Origin: Myxococcales bacterium
GTDB lineage: Bacteria; Myxococcota; Polyangia; Polyangiales; Polyangiaceae
Direction of reading: 5' to 3'
Length of the DNA: 27,912 nt
NCBI GenBank assembly: GCA_020430865.1
Contig: JAGQIY010001111.1
Coordinates: 1 to 27,912 of the forward strand
In this document: positions 15,070 to 24,285 of the stretch, one piece after another
Layout: the number at the start of each line of letters is the position of its first letter
Position numbering within the stretch: position 1 is the first letter of the stretch
Made by a program: the position numbers and the translations under genes
The notes under the pieces: generated by a model
Databases searched by the model: none
Told to the model about the DNA's origin: nothing
The model's input: only the letters and a program-made list of their open reading frames with translations

Positions 15070-16062
15070 TCAGCGTCGCCACTTGTCGCCGTATAGAAAC
15101 AGTCGAGCTGCATCGAGGTCGTAGTAGAACTCCTGGTCCGGTCTGTCGCCCGACTTGGTCTCCGGCGCCTGGTTGCCCCCAGGCTCCAGGCAGCCGGTAC
15201 GCCCGATCGTCTCCTCGACATACGTGGCCAGGAATCGTTGATTTCCCAAATCCGAGTAGTTGCCCACGGCCTCGTAGGTCTCGGTGCAACCCGCGCGATA
15301 CGGATCCCCGAAATCCATGGGGAACTGAGTCACGCGGGACTCGTAGTAGTCGCCTCCGGGCTCCCAGCGATGCACGTAGTTCTGCACCTTGCCATCGCGC
15401 TGAGGCTCACGAGCTCGCCAGGTGCCGTAGAGCTCCGGCGGGCACCCCTCGTCACGCAGAAAGCCCGTCCCGCGCATCAAGTACCCATCGCTGGTCATGT
15501 ACAGCGGCACGTCCCAGTCGTCCGTTTGGTAAGTGTCGACTTGGTCGTCAGTCAACGGGTGCTCGTCGATGTCGTTGCCGGGATCGTCACAAGTTTCCGT
15601 ATGGGAAACACCCGCATCCAAGAGCACCGAGATCCGATCCTCGACCACCGTATATTCGCCCCACATCGAGTCGACACGTACGCAACCCGCAAGGGCCTCG
15701 TCGGTACGTACCTCCCAGTAGAAGGTCGTGCCGTCGTCCTTCAGGAAGACCGTGGCAGGCCCGTTCTTGTGGCTCCAGCCGTGCCATTCCCCCTTCACAT
15801 CATAGGTGGAAAGCTCACAAGCGACCTTGGAGGAGCTGCCGCCCGTTCCGGCGACTCCGGCGCTCCCCCCAGCGCCACCAGAGCTCACGCTACCTGCCGC
15901 ACCTCCGACGCCCGCGCTCCCGCCGACCAGCATCATGCCCCCAACGCCGGCGCCGGAGATAGGTCCCTGACCAACGCCGCCGAGCGAGGCCTCCTCCGTC
16001 GCGCAAGCGAGCAGGCACGCCCCACCGAGCAGAAGCACCGAGCTGGCAACGGCTAGCCTCAA
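15070..16062 (-). CDS. Lipoprotein with Gly-rich linker, last gene of the ECF sigma operon
   Basis: The family is not recognised. The best start is TTG 16062, whose bases overlap the upstream stop as TTGA. It directly begins a signal peptide (MRLAVASSVLLLGGACLLAC, lipobox LLAC). The longer frame to 16878 is a shadow of the two upstream genes. After a linker rich in Gly, Ser, Ala and Val (about 24-75) come about 250 residues with two GxW-type starts (VKGEWHGWSHKNG and ELYGTWRAREPQ), each followed by beta-strand-like, aromatic-rich sequence. This suggests two related small beta-barrel or lipocalin-like units, but I cannot prove it. It contains several Cys pairs. It is probably a membrane-anchored output or sensor component of the sigma operon. 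Confidence 0.78.
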   Translation of the reverse strand: MRLAVASSVLLLGGACLLACATEEASLGGVGQGPISGAGVGGMMLVGGSAGVGGAAGSVSSGGAGGSAGVAGTGGSSSKVACELSTYDVKGEWHGWSHKNGPATVFLKDDGTTFYWEVRTDEALAGCVRVDSMWGEYTVVEDRISVLLDAGVSHTETCDDPGNDIDEHPLTDDQVDTYQTDDWDVPLYMTSDGYLMRGTGFLRDEGCPPELYGTWRAREPQRDGKVQNYVHRWEPGGDYYESRVTQFPMDFGDPYRAGCTETYEAVGNYSDLGNQRFLATYVEETIGRTGCLEPGGNQAPETKSGDRPDQEFYYDLDAARLFLYGDKWRR

Positions 16063-16769
16063 GGCTTGTCCCCCACGCTCCCCTGGACGCGCTCCTGATG
16101 CGCCGAGTCTGGGTAGTCCTTGCCAAACTTGTTCGCGCGCTGCTCGGCGTCCTTCTGCTTGCCGAGCTTGCCCAGCGCCTGAATCGCTATCACCTCGCGC
16201 TCCTGCGCAAGGGTGCCCTGGGGAAACTTCGTGCGATGTCGCTCCGTGAGCGCCAGCGCCTTCCTGGGGTTGCTGGCGAGCGCCGCGCGCGCCGCTGACA
16301 GCAACCGCGACTCCTCCAGGAGCTGCGCCTTGGGGCTCGGCTCCGACGCGACCTTGCCCGCTGCGCTGGGCGCGATGGCTCGCGGCTTCGGCGCCACTTC
16401 CTCGGCGCTCGCGGCGGGCGCGGTGACCTCGACCGGCGCCACGTTCACCTCGGACGTCGGCTGCGGCAAAGCAACGGGCGTCGACACGCGTCCCGGAGGC
16501 TCCGGCGCCCTCAGCAGCTGAAAGCCACCGACACCGAGCAGTCCGACCACGAACGCCCCGCCGATCCATTTCAACACGGAACCGCTGCCGGTCTTCAGTG
16601 CAACGGGCGCGAGGCTCGCTCCTGCCGTCGCCCGCGAAACCGAGCTGGCGATCGCCAGCACCTGCGCCTGAGACAGTACGTCCTTGTGCGAGTCCTCCAT
16701 CAGGGCCCTCAGACCCATGGGGACGTCCTCGGCCTCCACCATGCGAGGCGGATCTTGTACGGCGCTCAT
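16059..16769 (-). CDS. Single-TM protein with helical C-terminus, partner of the ECF sigma factor (putative anti-sigma)
   Basis: The gene is translationally coupled: ATG 16769 overlaps the sigma factor stop (ATGA), with GGAGG inside the sigma gene as ribosome site. The product has 236 residues. The cytoplasmic N-terminus (about 1-65) is followed by one membrane helix (about 66-86, GGAFVVGLLGVGGFQLL), a Pro/Ala/Val-rich periplasmic spacer, and a C-terminal helical segment (about 140-236, LLEESRLLSAARAALASNPRKALALTERH and ALGKLGKQKDAEQRANKFG) resembling TPR repeats. The layout suits a membrane anti-sigma factor, but no ZAS zinc motif (HxxxCxxC) is present in the N-terminal part, so the role is inferred from context only. 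Confidence 0.8.
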   Translation of the reverse strand: MSAVQDPPRMVEAEDVPMGLRALMEDSHKDVLSQAQVLAIASSVSRATAGASLAPVALKTGSGSVLKWIGGAFVVGLLGVGGFQLLRAPEPPGRVSTPVALPQPTSEVNVAPVEVTAPAASAEEVAPKPRAIAPSAAGKVASEPSPKAQLLEESRLLSAARAALASNPRKALALTERHRTKFPQGTLAQEREVIAIQALGKLGKQKDAEQRANKFGKDYPDSAHQERVQGSVGDKP

Positions 16770-17329
16770 AGCTCTTCCTCCGCAGCCATGTGCTCGAACG
16801 CAGCGATGACTTTTTTCCGCGCGGTTTGGTGTCGGTAGTAGGCGGTCTGGAGTGGACACCCGAGCAGCTCGGCGACATCCTTCATCGCCACGCGCTCGAT
16901 CTCGTAGAGCACGAAGACCTCACGCTGCTCTTCATCCAGGTCGGCCAGCACGCGCTGCATCCTGCGCCTCGCCTCCGCGCGCTCGAGCGCGCTCTGTTGT
17001 CCTCCGCTGACGGGCTCTTCGGGCGCTTCCCCCAGCCCCGCTTCGCGTCGGCGCTCGACGCGCCGGCGATGCGACGAGGCGACCTTCAGGCAAATCCCGT
17101 ACAGCCAGGTGCGCAGACTGCTCCGCCCCTCGAAATCGCCGAGCCGGCGGTGGACCACCAGGAACACCTCCTGAGCCACGTCGTCGAGATCCGCCTCGGA
17201 GACGCCGAGGTAGCGCAGGCTTCGGCCGACGTAGGGCCCATGGGCGCGGATGACCTCCTGAACGCTCACCTGGGTGGTCGCTCTAGCTTCGAGGCTCGTG
17301 GCTGCCAAGAGGCTGCTTCCCGCGGTCAC
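16766..17329 (-). CDS. ECF (group 4) RNA polymerase sigma factor
   Basis: ECF sigma factors redirect RNA polymerase to stress or envelope regulons. Region 2 (about 25-92) has ADLDDVAQEVFLVVHRRLGDFEGRSSLRTWLYGICLKVASSHRRR. Region 4 (about 128-180) has LDEEQREVFVLYEIERVAMKDVAELLGCPLQTAYYRHQTARKKV. There is no region 3, as expected for the group. The start is uncertain. GTG 17329 gives 187 residues, a normal ECF length, and stays clear of the upstream gene, which ends at 17359. The frame itself extends to 17536. It is followed by the overlapping TM protein and lipoprotein genes. No promoter motif that it might recognise was identified. Confidence 0.92.
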   Translation of the reverse strand: MTAGSSLLAATSLEARATTQVSVQEVIRAHGPYVGRSLRYLGVSEADLDDVAQEVFLVVHRRLGDFEGRSSLRTWLYGICLKVASSHRRRVERRREAGLGEAPEEPVSGGQQSALERAEARRRMQRVLADLDEEQREVFVLYEIERVAMKDVAELLGCPLQTAYYRHQTARKKVIAAFEHMAAEEEL

Positions 17330-17358
17330 ATCAGGTGGGTGCCCGGGCACCCCGCCGT

Positions 17359-18471
17359 TTATGGAGCGAGAGGAAAAAAAACGCCCAGCCCGAGCCCCGT
17401 GGCGAGATCCGGCGTCTCGTGGACCAGAACCGAGCTCTGGGTGGCGTTTTCGTAGACGAAGCGCGCGCGCTGAAGCGGGACACCGACGTGCACTGCGAGC
17501 TGGACCCCGAGCCAAGACGCGACTCTCGGCGCCCACGCCAGCTGCACCCGCGCATAGCTCGCCACCAGATCACTCGAGCCGCCGAAATCCAATCCAACCG
17601 GCTCACCGGTCAACTCGAGGCGCTCCACTCCGGGGCAGATCTCGAAGGGACCGCGCCCAGCGCACAGCTCTCCAAGGAAAGACCATCCGCGGAAACGTCC
17701 ACCTCGTCCGTCCTGAACGCTCTCCTGCGGAAACCAGTACGCGAGCCCCGGGCGCGCCTGAATGAACCCAGCCGCTCCGACGAGCCCAAACCCCAGCTGC
17801 ACGCCTGCAGCCCCGGCGGTCTTCGGCAGGTATCCCGAGCCGAGGCGGGCCCCGGCACCAAGCTGGAACGCGAGGGACGGGGTGGTTCCATCGGTCGCCT
17901 CTCTCGGGGGTGAGGACACGGGTCGCCGAGGCGCGGCGGGCGACGGCTGGGGCGGCGCGGCTGACGCAGGCTCGTTCCCCACGGCATCAGGTTCCGCAGC
18001 TCGACCTGCCTGGTTGAGTTCGGCGTCAACCATCAAGCTCAAGACCAACGCGAGCGGTTCTCTGAGCTCAGCGCAGTCATTCCCGTCGCTGACCAGTTCA
18101 CGACGGCCGCGTCGAGCGCCACCTGGGGTCTCGACCTCGAGCACCGCGCGGTAATGCGAGGGTTTGCCGGCTTGAAACGCCTTCGGGGACAGGACGACGT
18201 AGATCACGCGATCCGCCTTCGAGCGCGGACCGAAGACCTCGCGCTCCAGCGCGCGCTCGACCGGAGCGCGAACGGCGTCCTCTGCCGGGCACTGAGCGGG
18301 CGCTTGCCAGCTCAGGTGGACGACCAGTGGGCGCTTCGTCGTTTCCGCACGGGCAGGACTCATCCAGCCCAGCCAAAGCCCCAGCACCGGCAGCGCGCAC
18401 TGTAGCGCGACTCCAGGAAACGACCTCGCTCTCCTTGCTCGTCGCGGAACTCGCCCCCTAACGCCGACCAC
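17359..18471 (-). CDS. Exported protein, probable outer-membrane beta-barrel C-terminus
   Basis: The function is unknown. The frame opens at TTG 18540, but that codon lies inside the rpoD terminator hairpin, so GTG 18471 is preferred though it lacks a clear ribosome site. A basic stretch (RVPRRARRAR) and hydrophobic core (VALQCALPVLGLWLGW) end at an ARA cleavage site near residue 42. A first domain (about 45-170) has LVVHLSWQAPAQCPAEDAV and NDCAELREPLALVLSLMVDAEL. A Pro/Ala-rich linker follows, then about 180 residues of alternating glycine/aromatic strands (FQLGAGARLGSGYLP, VQLGFGLVGAAGF, LAYWF) typical of a small beta-barrel. The gene ends with an eight-T run near the stop. It lies 29 bases before the ECF sigma gene and may belong to its operon. 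Confidence 0.75.
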   Translation of the reverse strand: MVGVRGRVPRRARRARSFPGVALQCALPVLGLWLGWMSPARAETTKRPLVVHLSWQAPAQCPAEDAVRAPVERALEREVFGPRSKADRVIYVVLSPKAFQAGKPSHYRAVLEVETPGGARRGRRELVSDGNDCAELREPLALVLSLMVDAELNQAGRAAEPDAVGNEPASAAPPQPSPAAPRRPVSSPPREATDGTTPSLAFQLGAGARLGSGYLPKTAGAAGVQLGFGLVGAAGFIQARPGLAYWFPQESVQDGRGGRFRGWSFLGELCAGRGPFEICPGVERLELTGEPVGLDFGGSSDLVASYARVQLAWAPRVASWLGVQLAVHVGVPLQRARFVYENATQSSVLVHETPDLATGLGLGVFFPLAP

Positions 18472-18530
18472 TGGCTCGCTAGCTAGCACACCTCTGGCGC
18501 TCGCGGGACGCTGGTATCCGACAAAGGTCA

Positions 18531-18561
18531 GACGCCGCAACCGGGAGTCGGCTGCGGCGTC
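18531..18561 (-). terminator. Terminator hairpin of rpoD
   Basis: A perfect 9-bp stem (GACGCCGCA/TGCGGCGTC, 18531-18539 and 18553-18561) with a 13-base loop starts 39 bases beyond the rpoD stop on the minus strand. The following sequence (TGACCTTTG) has only a weak T content. It lies between rpoD and the downstream exported protein. Confidence 0.6.
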
Positions 18562-18600
18562 GGCTGGAGCTTCGCGCTCGCTTTTCGATACGGGAACCGG

Positions 18601-20691
<2,091 letters not shown>

Positions 20692-21327
20692 GTGCGAACC
20701 TCTCGTTTTGGTTGATGCGTGCTTCTGATCCAGTCCTGCGCGAGCCAGCGAGGACGAGCCCGGGTGATTGCTGAGCTAGCGCGGATCGACGATCCACGAG
20801 TAGCTGCAGACACGGGGGAAGCGAATCATTCGGAGTGTGGGGTCAGGACGAATCTGGACGATGCTGACGTCGCCTCGGAGGTTGAATCCGCGGGAGAATC
20901 TCATCCTGAGAGTACCCGAAGCGCGACGCCCCGTTTGCTGAACGGGCAGCGGAGTGTGCACTACCCTCTCCCAGACGCCACAGGAATCAACCAGGATTCC
21001 GACCGGTCGGCCAGCACCCGCCGCCAGATCCGCGCATCTTCTGGGGTTTCTTCACCGACCTTCCACTTCGAGCGCAACTTTTTGACCAGTTTGGCAGCTT
21101 TTTTTGTTTCTGCGCCTGCGCTGGCCCGCCCCGCCGAGCCCTGGTTTTGCCAGGGCCCCTGCCACCAGCTCGGCGGCTTCGCGCCAGCCACTAGCGCGCG
21201 CAAGGCCGAAGGCTGCGTGCTAGAACCCCCGCCCCTTCGCCGGGTCCTCCAGGGCTCGTGGACACGCGGTCCAGGCTTCCTCCAGGTCTCGGCGTCGAAG
21301 GCGAGAAGTCGAGAAACCAACACGATC
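20692..21327. other. Divergent intergenic region rpoD/tldD-like
   Basis: These 636 bases hold the promoters of both flanking genes, but I could not identify boxes with confidence. It includes a T7 run near 21098 preceded by TTGACC. It also includes a small perfect dyad, CGAAT-C-ATTCG, at 20822-20832. The plus-strand frame is open through it up to the TldD start, but the translated sequence there has no recognisable features. A minus-strand frame ending at 20961 is discussed among the rejected items. Confidence 0.4.
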
Positions 21328-23022
21328 ATGCAGCGAGCTGAGACCAAGAAGCTCTGCGAGATGATGGCCAGCGAGGCCGAGCGCGCCCTCGGCCATCTGC
21401 GTCGCCACACCGAGCCCAAGCCCTACTACATCTCCTATCTCGTCCGAGACGAGCGCATCTGGCGAGTGCAGGCGCGCTACGGCTCGCTGCAGACTCGCGG
21501 CTCGTATAGACGCCGCGACTGCCTCGCGGACGTTCGCGTCGGCAACTACCGCTACGACCAAGTGCAAGAAGGCGGGCTGAACGACAACTCCACGGAGGAG
21601 GAGTCGTACAGCTACGTGGATCTGCCCTTCGGCGGAGATCTGGACGGTGTGCGCCACGCGCTGTGGCGTCTCACCGACGGTCGTTACCGCGAGGCAATGG
21701 AAGCTTATCTGCGCAAGCAGGCCGACGAGCTCACGTACCTGAACACCAGCCGCCACCTCCCGGCCTACGAGAAGCGAGAACCGCTCGTGGATCTGCGCTG
21801 GCGCCCGCTCCCCGACGTGGACTTCGACCACTGGACGCGTTTCGTGACCAAGGCGTCCGAGACTCAGCGCGCGTACGCTGATGTGAAGACCAGCCACGTC
21901 GAGTTCCAGTGTCGGCACTCGGTCCGCACGTTCGTGTCCAGCGAAGGCGCGCGGGTCATCCAGTGTCAGGGTTACTACTCCCTGGACGCCTACCTGTGGC
22001 TGCTGAGTGACAGCGGAGACGCTTTCCCCTGGACGGTGACTCGCTACGTTACCGACCCCGGCGAGCTCCCAGATCTCAAGTCTTTCTGCGAGGAAATCAA
22101 GTCGACGGTCGGTCTGCTGAGGGAGCTGGCGAAGGCACCCGTCGTGCGCTCCTTCTCCGGGCCCGTTCTGCTCGAGCCAGGCCCCGCAGGGCTGCTCGTC
22201 CACGAAGCCTTGGGCCACCGCCTGGAGGGCAACCGCCTGCTCTCTCCCGGTGAAGGACAGACATTCCGCGACGCCGTGGGCGAGCGCGTGCTGCCGGAGT
22301 TCCTCTCGATGTACGACGACGCGGGGCTCGACCGTTTCGAGGATCAGTCCCTGGTCGGTCACTACAGCTATGACGACGAAGGCGTCCCAGCCCAGCGCGC
22401 GAGCCTGATCGACCACGGGGTGCTGAAGGGCTTCCTGACCTCCCGCGCCGGGATCGAAAAGAGGCACCGCAGCAATGGCCATGGCCGTAGCCGCTACAAC
22501 CAGCGTCCGATCAGCCGCATGGCGGTGACGGTGGTGGAGAGCCATCAAGGTCTCTCGCGCGAGCAGATGCGGCAACGACTCGTGGAGGAGATCCGCAGCC
22601 AGGGCGTCCCCTACGGCATCCGTATCGTGCGCGCCGATGGCGGCGAGACCGCCACGGAAGGCTACAATTTCCAGGCCTTCCTCGGAGACATCAACCTCGC
22701 CAGCCGTGTCTTTCCCGATGGTCGCGAGGAACTGATCCGAGGCGTGAACTTCGTGGGTACACCGTTGAACGCCGTGCGCTCGATCATCGCGGCCGGCAAC
22801 GACTACTACGTCGACAACGCTCAGTGCGGCGCCGAGTCGGGCTACCTCCCGGTGAGCACCATCAGTCCGTCACTGTTGGTCGGACACCTGGAGCTGCAGA
22901 GCAAGTCGGAGCATCCGTACACCCAGTACACCTACCCAATCCCCTGGGCCGACGGCAAAAAATCCACAAGGAAATCCAAGCCAGGGAAACGGGTCGCTCG
23001 GGGCAACAAGGCAGCGCGCTGA
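21328..23022 (+). CDS. TldD/PmbA-family metalloprotease
   Basis: TldD-type proteins carry a zinc site HExxxH and, with their TldE/PmbA partner, degrade peptides and process some ribosomal peptides in the cytoplasm. The metal motif is HEALGHRLEG at 292-301, and LLVHEALGHRLEGN matches the family. Other family-like segments are LVGHYSYDDEGVPAQRASLIDHGVLKGFLTSR, ADGGETATEGYNFQAF and the C-terminal VSTISPSLLVGHLELQ. ATG 21328 is chosen because recognisable sequence (MQRAETKKLCEMM) starts there. The frame upstream, to 20719, is not gene-like. At 564 residues it is longer than ordinary TldD (about 480). The extra length lies in the N-terminal half and in a Lys/Arg-rich C-terminal tail. No TldE partner is in this window. 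Confidence 0.9.
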   Translation: MQRAETKKLCEMMASEAERALGHLRRHTEPKPYYISYLVRDERIWRVQARYGSLQTRGSYRRRDCLADVRVGNYRYDQVQEGGLNDNSTEEESYSYVDLPFGGDLDGVRHALWRLTDGRYREAMEAYLRKQADELTYLNTSRHLPAYEKREPLVDLRWRPLPDVDFDHWTRFVTKASETQRAYADVKTSHVEFQCRHSVRTFVSSEGARVIQCQGYYSLDAYLWLLSDSGDAFPWTVTRYVTDPGELPDLKSFCEEIKSTVGLLRELAKAPVVRSFSGPVLLEPGPAGLLVHEALGHRLEGNRLLSPGEGQTFRDAVGERVLPEFLSMYDDAGLDRFEDQSLVGHYSYDDEGVPAQRASLIDHGVLKGFLTSRAGIEKRHRSNGHGRSRYNQRPISRMAVTVVESHQGLSREQMRQRLVEEIRSQGVPYGIRIVRADGGETATEGYNFQAFLGDINLASRVFPDGREELIRGVNFVGTPLNAVRSIIAAGNDYYVDNAQCGAESGYLPVSTISPSLLVGHLELQSKSEHPYTQYTYPIPWADGKKSTRKSKPGKRVARGNKAAR

Positions 23023-23040
23023 CGTGGCCGACTCGGCGCC

Positions 23041-23063
23041 GCGCGGGACTCCGCAACCCGCGC
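23041..23063 (+). terminator. Candidate terminator of the TldD gene
   Basis: GCGCGGG (23041-23047) pairs perfectly with CCCGCGC (23057-23063) around a 9-base loop, 18 bases after the stop. There is no T tract, so termination efficiency is uncertain. Confidence 0.4.
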
Positions 23064-23182
23064 ACCCCGGGCTGAAGCGGAACGCAGAACGGCCAGCTGG
23101 TCTGCTTCATCAGGGGTTCGGTCAGCCGCCCCGGGTCCGGCTCAAGTCCAGAAGATTGCTCAACTAATTTCAGCTATCCAGG

Positions 23183-23272
23183 GATGCTCGGCGAGCTACA
23201 CGATGCTCGGCACTCGATTGCGAATCTAGTATCACTGCAACCCCGTTTCGTTTATAGTGTCACTGCAATCCC
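23183..23272. repeat. Two pairs of direct repeats upstream of the REC-XRE gene
   Basis: GATGCTCGGC occurs at 23183 and 23202 (19-base offset). TAGTATCACTGCAACCCC (23227-23244) recurs as TAGTGTCACTGCAATCCC (23255-23272), a 28-base offset with two mismatches. TATAGT (23253-23258), a good -10 match, overlaps the last repeat. These are candidate regulator-binding sites about 70-160 bases before the start codon. Confidence 0.6.
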
Positions 23273-23340
23273 TCAGGGCGTGCAGTATTGCCACACGGAT
23301 CCGCGCTGGGCGCGGCCCCGAGGGTGCGAGGAGTTCAGTC

Positions 23341-23949
23341 GTGCCGATCGAAGTACCCGCCGTTCGCATCCTCATCGTCGACGATGATCGCGCCATCTGC
23401 GAATACATGCAGACCCTGCTGGAGAAGGATGGCTTCGCGGTCAAGACGTGCAGTGATCCCACCCTGGTGGAAGACGAAGTCCGTCAGGGCGACTACCACG
23501 TCATCATCCTCGACCTGATGATGCCCAAGCTCGACGGCATCGAGGTGCTGCGGCGGATCCGCGGCATCGACACCGACATCGCGGTGGTGATCTTCACGGC
23601 TCACCCGAACCTCGACTCCGCGGTGGCCTCGATGAAGCTGGACGCGGTCGACTACATCAAGAAGCCGTTCAACGTCGACGAGTTCCGCGAGGTGCTCGGC
23701 CGTGTGATGCGCAAGAAGGGCCTTGCGCGCACTCCCGAGGAACAGCTCCACAAGATCATCGGCGACACCATCCGTGGCATGCGCAAGGAGAAGGAGCTGA
23801 CGCTCAAGCAGATGAGCCGACGCACGGGCCTCAGCATCTCGCTGCTCAGTCAGATCGAGCGCGCCGAGTCCAGCCCCTCGATCTCGAGCCTGTACAAGAT
23901 CGCGATCGCCCTCGATACCCGTATCCAGGACCTCTTCGGCAAGTACTGA
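23341..23949 (+). CDS. Response regulator with receiver and XRE/Cro-type HTH domain
   Basis: The protein has 202 residues and two domains. The receiver (about 8-125) shows the acidic pocket D14-D15-D16, phospho-acceptor Asp58 in IILDLMMPK, Thr86 in FTAHPN and Lys108 in YIKKPF, so it looks competent for phosphorylation. The C-terminal domain (about 138-200) is a Cro/C1-type helix-turn-helix: TIRGMRKEKELTLKQMSRRTGLSISLLSQIERAESSPSISSLYKIAIAL. GTG 23341 is chosen because GAGGAG lies seven bases upstream. The frame extends to 23257 without support. Receiver plus XRE output is uncommon compared with OmpR or NarL types. No histidine kinase gene is adjacent. The direct repeats upstream may be autoregulatory sites. 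Confidence 0.93.
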   Translation: MPIEVPAVRILIVDDDRAICEYMQTLLEKDGFAVKTCSDPTLVEDEVRQGDYHVIILDLMMPKLDGIEVLRRIRGIDTDIAVVIFTAHPNLDSAVASMKLDAVDYIKKPFNVDEFREVLGRVMRKKGLARTPEEQLHKIIGDTIRGMRKEKELTLKQMSRRTGLSISLLSQIERAESSPSISSLYKIAIALDTRIQDLFGKY

Positions 23950-24285
23950 GCAGGCCGCGGCCAAGCTTCCTCCCAAGTCTTCTTGCGGGCTCGGATTTGG
24001 GGGTGAGCAAGCGCTGCTGGTCGGAGCGCGAGTTGCGTGGGCCCCTCCCCCCCCCAACCCCGTGGAGAGGCGCGCGGCGCTGACGCGGCGCACAATTGCG
24101 GGTGATCCTCGGCAGTTGCCGGGCGATTCGTGCCCGAGCGAGGAGCGACACTTATCGCCAAACGGTCGTTCGGTTAGAGGCGCCATCGTGTTAGGCTCGG
24201 CGGCGACCGACACCTGAGCGCCACTCGCTTGGGTGCTTAGCCACCGCCCCGCCTCGGGGTCGTCACCGAACGAGGTCCTTGTCTC
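23950..24285. other. Intergenic region before the subtilase gene
   Basis: These 336 bases include a C9 homopolymer run (24047-24055) and an AT-richer stretch around ACTTATCGCCAAACG (near 24150) that could belong to the subtilase promoter. CGGT-CGTT-CGGT forms a short direct repeat near 24165. Minus-strand open frames here have no ribosome site or recognisable sequence. Nothing more can be supported. Confidence 0.4.

Larger units (their letters stand above)
23023..23340. other. Intergenic region with hairpin and direct repeats
   Basis: This stretch lies between the TldD gene and the REC-XRE gene. It contains a 7-bp perfect hairpin (23041-23063) near the TldD stop. It also holds two pairs of direct repeats (23183-23272) upstream of the regulator, and the ribosome site of that regulator. 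The sequence around 23161-23275 is visibly AT-richer than its surroundings. No other gene is supported. Confidence 0.5.

Noticed and set aside
20961..21130. Minus-strand frame ending in a Lys/Arg-rich segment (KKLRSKWKVGEETPEDARIW) upstream of rpoD
   Set aside because: The segment looks somewhat protein-like, but there is no convincing start or ribosome site near it. The frame's upstream part is antisense to the start of the TldD gene. Transcription data would decide.
21220..22575. 451-codon minus-strand open frame
   Set aside because: It is antisense to the TldD-type gene with its HExxxH motif, with no independent support.
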